35,884 bases of DNA, from the NCBI GenBank assembly GCA_030647005.1, contig JAUSKG010000004.1, positions 1-35,884 of the forward strand. Direction: 5' to 3'. Position numbers and translations under genes: made by a program. Positions 6,294 through 14,434 of the stretch are shown here, in pieces; the first letter of the stretch is position 1; the number at the start of each line of letters is the position of its first letter. The notes beneath the pieces are model-generated. The model worked only from the letters and a program-made list of their open reading frames with translations, made no database searches and had not been told where the DNA came from. The DNA is from a bacterium. GTDB lineage: Bacteria; Patescibacteriota; Patescibacteriia; JACPHY01.

Positions 6294-9029
6294 CTATGAT
6301 GCTCCCGTGAGCGACTCCGCCTGCGTCACCGTGAGCGCGCCACCGACATCCAGCACCACCGTGTCGCGCCGGCTCAACGTGTGCTGGAGCAGGAACTCTG
6401 CCAACGTGTTCTGCACGCGCTCCTGGATAACGCGACGCAACGGCCGCGCGCCGAACTGCGGATCGAACCCCGCCGCGGCGAGCTCCGCAATCGCCGCATC
6501 GGTCGCGCGGAAGTGGATCCCCTTCTCCGCGAGCTGCTTCGCGATACCTGCGAGCATGCGACGCGCGATCTCGAGAATCTCGTCCTGCGTGAGCGGCGTG
6601 AAGACGACGACCCCATCGAACCGGTTGAGGAACTCCGGACGATACGTCCCACGGAGCTCGCGTTCCATGAGCGTGCGCTGCATCTCCTCCTGTCCCGTCC
6701 CCGCGACCACCGCGTCCTGGATGTACTGCGCGCCGGCGTTCGATGTCGCGATGAGGATCGTGTTCGTGAAATCAATCGTCCGGCCGCGCGCATCGGTGAG
6801 ACGCCCATCCTCGAAAACCTGGAGGAAGAGATTGAGGATATCCGGATGCGCTTTCTCGAGCTCGTCGAGGAGCACAATGCTGAAGGGATGGTGCCGCACC
6901 GCCTCGGTGAGTTGTCCGCCGGCATCCGCCCCCGGGTGCCCGGGCGGCGCGCCGATGAGTCGCGTCACGCTCGTCTGCTCCTGGTACTCGGACATGTCGA
7001 GACGCACCATCGCCTCCTCCGACCCGAAGTACGCATCGGCGACGGTCTTCGCGAGCTCGGTCTTCCCAACGCCGGTTGCGCCGAGGAAGAGGAACGTCGC
7101 AATGGGCCGTTTTCCGGAACGCATCCCCGCGCGCGCACGTCGAAGTGCGGCCGCAACAGCGGAGACCGCCTCGTCCTGCCCGACCATCCGCTCGTGGAGT
7201 ACCTGTTCAAGGTGGAGGAGCTTCTCCGCCTCATCTCGCGCGACATCACCCGCGCGCACGCCGGTTTGTTCCTCGATGCGCTTCGCGATATCCTCGCGCG
7301 TCACCAGCGCGCGCTCGCCACGATGGGCGCGCACTGCCGCAGCCGCTTCCTCGAGAAGGATGACCGCTTGCTCGGGCATCGCGTGATCATGGAGGTACCG
7401 CCCACCGAGCGTGAGGGCACCGTCAATCGCTTCGTAGGTAAAGAAAACGCGCTGGAGGCCCTCGATGGGAATGGACCTGGCAGCGACGATGCGGATTGCG
7501 TCATCACCCTCCGGCGGTGTGATCGGGATGCGCTGGAGGAGGCGACCGAGCGCCGAGCCCTCGACGTACTGCGCGTAGACATCGGGCGTTGTCGTGCCGA
7601 TGACCGTGAGCTGCCCGCGCTCCACTTCGCCCGCGAGCACGTCGTCGAGATCAAGCGATGCCGCACCACCGACGAGGTGCTCGAGCTGCTCGACGACGAG
7701 GACGATATTCTGCGATTTCGTCGCCTCGTAGAGTGCGCGCATGAGCCGCTCCTGCGCCTCCTCCGGTGCCGCGCCACTCGTGAGCCGCGCCACCTCGAGG
7801 ACGACGAGCCGATGGTCCGCGATGAGCGCGGGAACGTCCTCGCCGATCATGCGCTCCGCGAGCCCCTCGACGATGGCGCGCTTGCCAACGCCATGCTCCC
7901 CCACGAGGACGATGCCGCGACGCCCGCTCGCGAACACCTGGAGCACCTCGCGGAACACGTGATCGCGACCGACGACCGGCCCGGTGGCACCGCGCGCGGC
8001 GAGCTGCGTGAGGTCGGTGCCAAACTGGTCGAGCACCGGTGTGGCGATGGCGGTCATCGCGCGGTTCATCCCGCTCCGCGGACGGAGTGCCGAGCGCGCG
8101 CGATACCGTGCCACGCGCGTGCGGAGATCTTCGTACGTGTGCACCCACAGTGCGACGTTCGCCATCTGCTCCGGTGTGATCCCCAGGTCTGCGAAGATAT
8201 CCTGGACAACCCCGACACGATCCGCGAGCTCATGGAGGATGCGAAGGACGCTGAGCGTCTCACGCCCCTCGCGAGCTGCGACCACGTACGCGCTAAAGAG
8301 CACCACGAAAACCTCCGGCGAGCAGACGACCGATACCTGGTTGAAGGTCTGGAGCTGCCGGAGCGCGAAGGTGATCCGCGTCGTGAGACCCTTCGAATCC
8401 ACACCCAGCCGCCCGAGCACCGACGCACCGCTCGATGTTGCAACTGCGGCGGCGAGAACGTGGATGGGCTCCACCGTCGCGTGGCCAAACCGCGAGGCGA
8501 GCACCCCCGCCTCCTCGATCGTGCGCCGCGCCATCGGCGAGAGCGTGCGGTCCACCGCGGTGTGGTTTCCACGTCCCGCAGCATCCCATGCACTCGCAGC
8601 GACGAGCGCGACGGGCTCCGCGACGTCCTGCGCAGGGCGCTGCGGACGTGCCGGGATCGCGGCAATGAGGATCCGTTTCCGCTGGGCGAAAACGAGCGCG
8701 ATGAGGAGCATGGCGAACCAGAACGGCGCACCGCGGAAGGATGTCGCGAACACCATCGCCTCAACGCGGTTAATGAGCGGTGCTGTCGGATCGAGGAGCG
8801 CGGCCACTGCAATGCTCATGAGCGCGACGAGGAGCACGATGACCGTGACGGCGATGCGCATGCGCCGCGCGAGCGCGCGTCCGCGCGTAGACCGCCGATC
8901 AATGGGGAGCCCGAACGTGAGCACGGTATCCGCCCAGAGCACCGCAGCACCCCCGCCGGAGCACACCGAACACACCGCACCGCGCACGGTTGACGCACCA
9001 TGGCACTCGTGGCAGATGAGCGGGAGCAT
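6294..9029 (-). CDS. Membrane-anchored ClpC-like AAA+ ATPase with degenerate D1 ring
   Basis: A 911-residue Clp/Hsp100 relative. It opens with a zinc-ribbon-like CxxC pair (CHEC and CSVC, residues 6-23), then two membrane helices (about 57-79 and 93-115), a Clp-N-like region (about 160-300), D1 (340-560) and D2 (600-880). D2 has intact Walker A GATGVGKT (650-657) and Walker B LLDE (720-723). D1 is altered: Walker A ends GKR, Walker B reads VVEQ instead of an acidic DE pair, and the RR finger is RL. The D1 KYRG pore loop is missing and the D2 GYVG loop reads GHPG. No ClpP-docking GF loop is visible. It is therefore probably a membrane remodeller, not a ClpP-coupled unfoldase; this is inference. 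Confidence 0.88.
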   Translation of the reverse strand: MLPLICHECHGASTVRGAVCSVCSGGGAAVLWADTVLTFGLPIDRRSTRGRALARRMRIAVTVIVLLVALMSIAVAALLDPTAPLINRVEAMVFATSFRGAPFWFAMLLIALVFAQRKRILIAAIPARPQRPAQDVAEPVALVAASAWDAAGRGNHTAVDRTLSPMARRTIEEAGVLASRFGHATVEPIHVLAAAVATSSGASVLGRLGVDSKGLTTRITFALRQLQTFNQVSVVCSPEVFVVLFSAYVVAAREGRETLSVLRILHELADRVGVVQDIFADLGITPEQMANVALWVHTYEDLRTRVARYRARSALRPRSGMNRAMTAIATPVLDQFGTDLTQLAARGATGPVVGRDHVFREVLQVFASGRRGIVLVGEHGVGKRAIVEGLAERMIGEDVPALIADHRLVVLEVARLTSGAAPEEAQERLMRALYEATKSQNIVLVVEQLEHLVGGAASLDLDDVLAGEVERGQLTVIGTTTPDVYAQYVEGSALGRLLQRIPITPPEGDDAIRIVAARSIPIEGLQRVFFTYEAIDGALTLGGRYLHDHAMPEQAVILLEEAAAAVRAHRGERALVTREDIAKRIEEQTGVRAGDVARDEAEKLLHLEQVLHERMVGQDEAVSAVAAALRRARAGMRSGKRPIATFLFLGATGVGKTELAKTVADAYFGSEEAMVRLDMSEYQEQTSVTRLIGAPPGHPGADAGGQLTEAVRHHPFSIVLLDELEKAHPDILNLFLQVFEDGRLTDARGRTIDFTNTILIATSNAGAQYIQDAVVAGTGQEEMQRTLMERELRGTYRPEFLNRFDGVVVFTPLTQDEILEIARRMLAGIAKQLAEKGIHFRATDAAIAELAAAGFDPQFGARPLRRVIQERVQNTLAEFLLQHTLSRRDTVVLDVGGALTVTQAESLTGAS

Positions 9030-9035
9030 AGCGTG

Positions 9036-9398
9036 CTACGCGAGGAACGCACGGACGATCATGAGGAGAGCAAACGGTGGGAAGAGCACGTAGAGTACCG
9101 CAAACACGATGACGAGCACCGAGCCAACGAACACCTGGATACAGCGACCGCAGAGGATCGCGATGCGCATGAAGAAACTAATGATGCGACCCTGCCAATC
9201 GGTCTGACCGTACATGGGTGTGAAGAGGTTGCGCAACCACAACCCGAGTCCCACGGACTCCTCCCAGGAGTGGATGGATCGCCCAACCCAGCGGAGGACC
9301 ATGAGCAACCCATGGCCATACCACCACGCGAGCGTCATCGCGAAGTGCCACCATGCGAGCGCGACCCCGCGACCGAGCTGGAAGACGATGTTCTCCAT
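9036..9398 (-). CDS. Small integral membrane protein, putative partner of the ClpC-like ATPase
   Basis: A 120-residue protein with two strong C-terminal membrane helices (about 72-90 and 92-117) and an aromatic N-terminal half rich in Trp that may form another helix or lie along the membrane. The middle NLFTPMYGQTDWQGRIISFFMR is polar and basic and would face the cytoplasm or form a membrane-surface loop. No named family is recognised. It sits six bases from the MFS gene upstream and six from the ATPase downstream. Because the ATPase is itself membrane-anchored, a physical complex is plausible but unproven. Confidence 0.75.
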   Translation of the reverse strand: MENIVFQLGRGVALAWWHFAMTLAWWYGHGLLMVLRWVGRSIHSWEESVGLGLWLRNLFTPMYGQTDWQGRIISFFMRIAILCGRCIQVFVGSVLVIVFAVLYVLFPPFALLMIVRAFLA

Positions 9399-9404
9399 AT
9401 TTGC

Positions 9405-10532
9405 TCAGAGCACGACGTGGATGAAGGCGCCGATCACTCCCGTGAACAGCCCCGCCCGCACCTCGAGCACCGCGAAGAGCACGAGGGCGGCCGCGAGCGC
9501 ACCGTGCTCAAAGAGCTGGTGCCCAACGACGTACGGCACGATCGCGTGCCGCGGTGCTCGATCGTACACCTCCTTATCGAACGGCACATCAGCCATGGTC
9601 CACGAAATGCCGTAGAGCATATCGGTGATGAAAACCACGAGCGGCGTCTGCGCGATCGCGCGCACGAGCCAAATCAATGCGTTCATCCCCGATCCGACGC
9701 GGAGCATCACGCGACCCTTTCCCCCATCGCTCATCCGCCCCACGATGAGGATTGCCACGGTCGACGTGAGGAACGTCAGCGACGAGACGAGTCCCACCCC
9801 CTCGAAACTATGGAGGATCGCCGTGAAGATGATGATCGGCCACACGATGCCATCAATACCGATCTCGATCCCGAACACCATGAGCCCGAGGACCATCCGT
9901 GGCGTCCAGGCGCGGAAGCAATCGCGAATCTTGAACGGGAGGCGCTCATGGACATCGCGCGACGCGAAGAGTGGCACCGTCGCGACGAGCAGGAGGATGG
10001 ACACGATGATGAAGAGCGGCGGGAATCCCACCCGCGCGGCGATGAGTCCCCCCGCGAGCGGACCGAGCGTTTGGAAAAGTGCCGCGGCAACCTGTGCGCC
10101 ACCGATCTCTCGCCCGCGGTGCGCACGATCGGAGAAGGTGATGAAGTCAATGTGGTAGCCGGTCCAGTAGAGCGCAGTCGCCACGGCAAACGGTAGTGCA
10201 ACAATCCAGAGCATGCCACTCGTCACCTCCACGACGCGAAGCATGAGGAGGAACAAAATCGTGAACGGCGTGCTCCAGAGGATGACGTGCTTGAACCCGA
10301 ACCGTGCCGCGAGGTGCGCTGCGGGAATCGTGAGGAGCGCCTTTAGCCCATGGACGAGCGCGTAGAAGAGGAAGATCACCGGAATGCTCACCCCGCGCTC
10401 CAAGAGGAAGAGCGGGATGAACACGCCAATCATCGAAAGCGCGAACGCGCGAATCGCAACCGTCGCGTAGAGCTCGGAGAGCTCCCGACGCTGCAAGAAG
10501 TGGAGGTGATGCCGATGACCGTGCCGGTGCAT
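9405..10532 (-). CDS. Major facilitator superfamily transporter
   Basis: A 375-residue membrane protein with about 10-12 hydrophobic segments and a basic loop, LAARFGFKH, after the second helix, as in MFS carriers. The N-terminus is rich in histidine (MHRHGHRHHLHF), which could bind a metal or simply be a cytoplasmic tail. The substrate cannot be assigned. It is the first gene of the tight minus-strand run MFS, small membrane protein, ClpC-like ATPase and DUF192, with gaps of six, six and three bases. Confidence 0.8.
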   Translation of the reverse strand: MHRHGHRHHLHFLQRRELSELYATVAIRAFALSMIGVFIPLFLLERGVSIPVIFLFYALVHGLKALLTIPAAHLAARFGFKHVILWSTPFTILFLLMLRVVEVTSGMLWIVALPFAVATALYWTGYHIDFITFSDRAHRGREIGGAQVAAALFQTLGPLAGGLIAARVGFPPLFIIVSILLLVATVPLFASRDVHERLPFKIRDCFRAWTPRMVLGLMVFGIEIGIDGIVWPIIIFTAILHSFEGVGLVSSLTFLTSTVAILIVGRMSDGGKGRVMLRVGSGMNALIWLVRAIAQTPLVVFITDMLYGISWTMADVPFDKEVYDRAPRHAIVPYVVGHQLFEHGALAAALVLFAVLEVRAGLFTGVIGAFIHVVL

Positions 10533-10584
10533 AGGACCGTTCCGTCATGCCAAATGCTGCTCGCCCTCATATTCACGTCACCAC

Positions 10585-10704
10585 CTCCTCCCGGAGCTTC
10601 CGCATGAGATCCCCCTCCCCGCGTCATTCCGAGGGCTTCCGAGGAATCTCACACGTCCCGTATCATGCCGGCACGGTGATCTCCTCCTGGAGCTTCCGCA
10701 TGAG
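10585..10704. repeat. Duplicated tgt 3'-end segment around a GTCATTCCGAGG repeat
   Basis: The 24 bases 10585-10608 match 10681-10704, inside the 3' end of tgt, at 23 positions. Between them lies a partial palindrome, ATTCCGAGG to GAGGAAT (about 10625-10646), of the same general type as the TGTCATTGCGAG element at 22348. This suggests a small repeat inserted or recombined here and duplicated the end of tgt. Confidence 0.5.
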
Positions 10705-11820
10705 CTGAAAATAGAACGTGAGGTTATGCACGGTGAGCAACCGCGCTCCGAGTGGCTCACCAATCGCGGTGAGGTGGCGCAAGTACGCGAGCGAAAACGA
10801 CGCGCACGCAGCACACGGACACGTCGCGTCAATGGGCCCATCATCGCCACGGAACTCCGCGCGTGTGATCGCAACCCTATTGTACCACGCCCCGTGATGT
10901 GCACTGCTATCCCCGAGGAGCTGCACACTGCGATCCACCCATCGGTACATGCGGCCATGACGCGCGTCCCGCGTCGGCAGCACGCAATCGAACATGTCCA
11001 CACCATGCGCCACAGCGCGTACGATGTCATCCGGCGTCCCGAGGCCCATGAGGTAGCGCGGCTTCTCTGCCGGCAGGAGCGGCGCTGCAATCGCGATCGC
11101 GCGTCGGATCGCCTCGCGCTCCTCCCCCACCGCAACGCCACCGATCGCGTACCCGTCGAAATCAAGTGCGATGAGCTCCGCCGCGCTCTGTCGTCGAAGC
11201 TCGGGGTCCGACCCGCCCTGGACGATACCGAACAGCGCCCCCGCGGACGACGCGCGCGTGCGGTCCCAGTACGCTTTCGCGCGCTTTGCCCAACGCGTCG
11301 TCTGCGCCACTGCGGCCACGAGCTCCTCGTGCGAGCACGGCTGCGGCGGGCACACGTCGAGCACCATCGCGATGTCGCTCCCGATCTTGCGCTGGTGATC
11401 AATGACGGACTCCGGCGTGAGCACCTGCCGACTGTTGTCGAGGTGCGATCGAAATCGCACACCTGCTTCCGTGAACGTCACCATGTTCTCCCCACCACGC
11501 GCCGTGCTCTTCGCACCGAGCGAGAAGGCCTGGTACCCACCGCTGTCCGTGAGGATCGGCCCGTCCCACCCCATGAAGCGATGCAACCCGCCTCGTCGCG
11601 CGAGCTCGTCCGTCCCTGGCCGCAGCATGAGGTGGTACGTGTTGCTCAAGATGATCTGTGCCCCTGCGGTCCGAAGCTCTGCGGGTGTCATGTGCTTCAC
11701 GGCACCTACGGTACCGATCGGCATGAACGTCGGCGTCTGTATCGTTCCGTGCGGCAGCACAAACTCTCCCGCTCGCGCAGCGGAAGTCGCACTCGTATTC
11801 GTAATCGTAAAATGAGACAT
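10663..11820 (-). CDS. tgt: tRNA-guanine transglycosylase
   Basis: A 385-residue enzyme that exchanges guanine-34 of GUN-anticodon tRNAs for the queuosine precursor. Catalytic Asp92 lies in DSGGYQAF and nucleophile Asp278 in FDCVLPTR. The zinc site is C334, C336, C339 and H365, and GIVQGG and GGVAVGE line the base pocket. All key residues are present; the usual PTRNARHG reads PTRDARHG. No other queuosine-synthesis gene is in the window, so the cell may salvage the base. The last 24 bases are partly duplicated downstream. Confidence 0.96.
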   Translation of the reverse strand: MSHFTITNTSATSAARAGEFVLPHGTIQTPTFMPIGTVGAVKHMTPAELRTAGAQIILSNTYHLMLRPGTDELARRGGLHRFMGWDGPILTDSGGYQAFSLGAKSTARGGENMVTFTEAGVRFRSHLDNSRQVLTPESVIDHQRKIGSDIAMVLDVCPPQPCSHEELVAAVAQTTRWAKRAKAYWDRTRASSAGALFGIVQGGSDPELRRQSAAELIALDFDGYAIGGVAVGEEREAIRRAIAIAAPLLPAEKPRYLMGLGTPDDIVRAVAHGVDMFDCVLPTRDARHGRMYRWVDRSVQLLGDSSAHHGAWYNRVAITRAEFRGDDGPIDATCPCAACASFSLAYLRHLTAIGEPLGARLLTVHNLTFYFQLMRKLQEEITVPA

Positions 11821-11863
11821 GTGAGAGATGTTAGACGCTCATTATCATCGTAGCGCAAAGAGA

Positions 11864-11894
11864 AGCGCCCCGATCCGTGGAGGATCGGGGCGCT
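11864..11894 (-). terminator. Intrinsic terminator of the DUF4258-like/PilZ-like unit
   Basis: A perfect 13-bp GC-rich stem (11864-11876 with 11882-11894) with a five-base loop. Read on the minus strand it is followed by TTCTCTTT, a fair U-rich tail, and it lies 16 bases after the PilZ-like stop codon. It separates this unit from tgt. Confidence 0.8.
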
Positions 11895-11909
11895 CACGCA
11901 CCGTCTCGC

Positions 11910-12254
11910 TCAGCGACGAGGAGCTCGCTGTCGCTGTCGCCGTGCGCTCCGCTCCATGAGGGCTACGATCGCACGTTGGGTTGCCGGGAGCATGGAGGTG
12001 AAGCGCACCGTAATACGCACATCATCGTGTCTCTGCACTTCGCCCGCGACGACCAGCACGTCCTGCGAACCCGAAAGCATGAACTGGAGGCCGCAGGTGA
12101 AGCCGTAGTTCACTGGCATGAGGATTGGCTCGACCACCGCACGCTGCAGGCCGAGCTCGCGCATCCGGCAGGTGTACGGATGATCATCCACGAACAGATT
12201 GCCGAACATATCCACGGGACAGGTGTCCGCGTGATGACTCTCCTGGACAGACAT
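11910..12254 (-). CDS. Small PilZ-like domain protein
   Basis: A 114-residue protein. The ATG at 12254 is set by a strong Shine-Dalgarno (GAGGAGGG, about five bases upstream). The C-terminal half, LVVAGEVQRHDDVRITVRF followed by an ATQRAIVALMER helix, resembles the last strands and helix of a PilZ domain. The RxxxR and D/NxSxxG c-di-GMP-binding motifs are not clear, so nucleotide binding is doubtful. It ends in an Arg-rich tail that could contact nucleic acid. It begins 16 bases after the DUF4258-like gene and shares its promoter and terminator. The PilZ call rests on pattern only. Confidence 0.6.
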   Translation of the reverse strand: MSVQESHHADTCPVDMFGNLFVDDHPYTCRMRELGLQRAVVEPILMPVNYGFTCGLQFMLSGSQDVLVVAGEVQRHDDVRITVRFTSMLPATQRAIVALMERSARRQRQRAPRR

Positions 12255-12270
12255 GGAACCCTCCTCGGAT

Positions 12271-12888
12271 TTAGGCGGCACACGTTGCCGGTTGGAGTTG
12301 AAAGGACAGGGACTGGCGATTGCGCTTGCCGCCCATAACTGCGAACAGACCGCCGGCGCGCCAGGGTTTCCCGTGGATCTGCGCCATGGTCGTGGGAAGA
12401 TGCTGTCGCACGACATCGTGTACGCTGCTGTCCACGACGATGTCGCGGAGCTCACGTGCGTGATCCACCTGGAGCTCACACACCTCCAACTGCTTATGCC
12501 CGTTGGTACGGCAGTGGACGACGTACATGAGGATGCGTACGGTCCGCTTCGAATCGCTCCGTGACGCGGAGACCTCCGCCGCAGGAGCGCGCACGGGATC
12601 GCTTCCCGTCGCGAGTGCTCGCGCTCGCGCGAGGACATCGGCACCTACCGGCCACCGCGCGTAGGCGATCGGTAGCACGGTGACGACCCATCCGGAGTCG
12701 TGCAGCACCGCGATGAAGTAGTCATCGTCCACGCCGCTGTAGAACAGGTGATGCGTACGTCCCTCATCTGCATGGGCTCCGATGAGGACGCTCAGGTCCC
12801 AGTGGAACAGCGTCGCAATGGCTTCCGCGTCCATGGTGAGACGCTTCTCCACGCGATCGAACGCGTGGGGAGAGAATTGTATTTTCAA
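12271..12888 (-). CDS. DUF4258-like N-domain protein of unknown function
   Basis: A 205-residue protein that I start at TTG 12888, since an AGGAGGAG ribosome-binding site lies five bases upstream; the frame stays open further up but crosses the promoter. The first 80 residues, beginning KIQFSPHAFDRVEKRLTMD and ending in a hydrophobic strand (WVVTVLPIAY), resemble the RelE-like DUF4258 fold seen in some toxins. The C-terminal half (about 115-200) is not recognised. The rare start codon and a palindrome inside the promoter suggest tight, perhaps self-regulated, expression. A toxin-like role is speculation. Confidence 0.65.
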   Translation of the reverse strand: MKIQFSPHAFDRVEKRLTMDAEAIATLFHWDLSVLIGAHADEGRTHHLFYSGVDDDYFIAVLHDSGWVVTVLPIAYARWPVGADVLARARALATGSDPVRAPAAEVSASRSDSKRTVRILMYVVHCRTNGHKQLEVCELQVDHARELRDIVVDSSVHDVVRQHLPTTMAQIHGKPWRAGGLFAVMGGKRNRQSLSFQLQPATCAA

Positions 12889-12939
12889 CGATCTCCTCCT
12901 GTCCGCACATGCCCAATCCGTGGGCAGACGGAACATAAA

Positions 12940-12968
12940 AAAATAGCACGATTTCGTGCTTCTGTCAA
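12940..12968 (-). promoter_or_regulatory. Strong promoter with palindromic operator in the spacer
   Basis: On the minus strand TTGACA (12963-12968), a 17-bp spacer and TATTTT (12940-12945) preceded by TGC form a consensus -35 and extended -10. The spacer holds the palindrome AGCACGA-TT-TCGTGCT (12945-12960), perfectly placed for a dimeric repressor to block polymerase. The leader also has a small hairpin (TGCCCA/TGGGCA, about 12909-12926) before the ribosome-binding site. Confidence 0.8.
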
Positions 12969-13052
12969 GGAGGAGACAATTATTTCCGCTCAGCTCAGCA
13001 CAAATACCACGATAGTATCTTGCTTGCATTTCCGAGAAACTACCACTCGCAG

Positions 13053-13133
13053 CTCATGTCCCCCTACGAAGTACGAAATGGGGGATGAAAGAACGGGGTG
13101 GGCAAAGCCCACGGTGTCGTAGGGGAACATGAG
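13053..13133. repeat. Nested palindromic element (81 bp)
   Basis: Outer arms 13053-13069 and 13117-13133 pair over 17 bp with one mismatch. A second perfect hairpin, GTGGGC/GCCCAC with loop AAA (13099-13113), sits inside. The element lies between ftsL and the DUF4258-like promoter and has no coding potential that I can see. It looks like a small non-autonomous mobile element or a structured RNA. Confidence 0.6.
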
Positions 13134-13165
13134 GTGCGACGACGTCGCCTCGAAGGGGAAAGGTC

Positions 13166-13537
13166 CTACCGCCGTGCCACGGAGCCATCCTGTGTGAGGT
13201 AGCGGACGCTCACCACCTCGACGTAGCCGAGATCAACAATGCGTGCGCGGACGCGCTCCTCGGACTGCATCGCAATGGTCTTGAGCTCGAGCTGGCGCGT
13301 GGTGTCCTGGAGCACCAATGCGCGATCCTCGAGGTCCTGGAGCTCGTAGCCCGCGGTGGCATTCCCATTCACGAGCGCGAGGTAGCCCAGCGTGCACGCG
13401 CAGAGCGCGAGGATCATGAGGACGTTCCACGGCCGCACATCGATGCCCCGCGCGCGCTGGAGCACCGACGTTCGCCCGCGGCGCCGTCGGCGTCGCGTCA
13501 ACTGCGTCAGAGAGAATGGGAGTGCGATGGAGAACAT
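13166..13537 (-). CDS. ftsL: FtsL-like cell-division protein
   Basis: A 123-residue bitopic protein: a basic cytoplasmic head (RRRRRRGR), one membrane helix (about 38-56) and an extracytoplasmic heptad-rich coiled coil (LQDLEDRALVLQDTTRQLE). This layout, and its place after rsmH in a mraZ cluster, fits FtsL, the partner of FtsB/DivIC in the divisome. Sequence identity in this family is too low for proof. Unusually, ftsI does not follow; the cluster stops here at a palindromic element. Confidence 0.7.
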   Translation of the reverse strand: MFSIALPFSLTQLTRRRRRRGRTSVLQRARGIDVRPWNVLMILALCACTLGYLALVNGNATAGYELQDLEDRALVLQDTTRQLELKTIAMQSEERVRARIVDLGYVEVVSVRYLTQDGSVARR

Positions 13538-13566
13538 GGGGTAGGAGTGGTGCGAGGAATGGGGGG

Positions 13567-14430
13567 TCAGGTGCGGCGCGCAATGACGCGAAGTTTTGCA
13601 GATCGGCTCCGAGGGTTCGACTCAAGCTCCTCGCTCGACGGTGTCACGGGCTTCTTCGTGATGCGGGTGCCCCAACCACGTTCCTCCGCACCCTGGAACT
13701 CCTGCTTGACGATCCGATCCTCAAGCGAGTGGAAGCTCACGATTGCGACACGTCCGCCAGGAGCAACAAGCGCGAGCATCTTCGGAATGGATAGCCGTAT
13801 CGTCGCGAGCTCATCGTTCACCGCAATGCGGAGGGCCTGGAATGTTCGCGTCGCAGGGTGGACCTTCCCACGCTTGGGCAGGATGGCCACAATGCAGTCC
13901 GCGAGATCGCCGGTAGTCGTGAGCGGCTTCCGTGCACGTCGGTCTACGATTGCCGCAGCGATCGCGCGCGCGTGGCGTTCCTCGCCGTACTCGCGAATGA
14001 TCCGCTCGAGATGCTCCTTCGGCAGCGTGGCGATGAGTGATGCCGCGGTTGGTTGGTCGCTCGTCGGATCAAACCGCATGTCCAGCGGACCGTCGTGCTG
14101 GAAGCTGAACCCGCGGTCTGGATCGGCGAGCTGAGGCGAGGAGAGGCCGAGATCGGCGACGATCGCGCGCGGCGCGAGAAACCCCGTCTCCGCTGCGGTG
14201 GTGTCAATGTCCTGGAATGAGCCGTGCACGAGCACCACCCGCTCATCAATGCTCGCACCGCGGACGCTCGGATCACGATCAATCGCGAGGACTCGACCAT
14301 CCGGAGCTGTCTCGCGGAGCATCGCACACGTGTAGCCACCCGAACCGAACGTGCAATCAATCGCATCATCATCTGGCCGCAGCCCAAGGTGCGAAACGAC
14401 CTCTCGGAGGAGCACGGGGACGTGTTCCAT
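13567..14430 (-). CDS. rsmH: 16S rRNA (cytosine-1402 N4) methyltransferase RsmH
   Basis: A 287-residue SAM-dependent enzyme that methylates C1402 in the ribosomal decoding centre. It starts MEHVPVLLREVV, has the SAM loop DCTFGSGGYT (25-34), then DLGLSSPQL, RGFSFQHDGPLDMRFD and SFHSLEDRIVK, all family hallmarks. ATG 14430 is chosen as the conserved start, four bases after mraZ. The frame upstream overlaps mraZ and is not conserved. Confidence 0.96.
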   Translation of the reverse strand: MEHVPVLLREVVSHLGLRPDDDAIDCTFGSGGYTCAMLRETAPDGRVLAIDRDPSVRGASIDERVVLVHGSFQDIDTTAAETGFLAPRAIVADLGLSSPQLADPDRGFSFQHDGPLDMRFDPTSDQPTAASLIATLPKEHLERIIREYGEERHARAIAAAIVDRRARKPLTTTGDLADCIVAILPKRGKVHPATRTFQALRIAVNDELATIRLSIPKMLALVAPGGRVAIVSFHSLEDRIVKQEFQGAEERGWGTRITKKPVTPSSEELESNPRSRSAKLRVIARRT

Positions 14431-14434
14431 GATC

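Noticed and set aside
6381-8993. Very long open frame on the plus strand opposite the ClpC-like gene
   Set aside because: It is an Arg/Glu-rich shadow caused by high GC codons; it has no domain and the opposite strand carries clear motifs. The same holds for the plus-strand frames over rlmN, rarA and recQ.
11910-12644. A longer version of the PilZ-like gene starting at 12644
   Set aside because: The first half is out of frame with, and fully inside, the DUF4258-like gene and is Ser/Arg-rich. The strong ribosome-binding site is at 12254.
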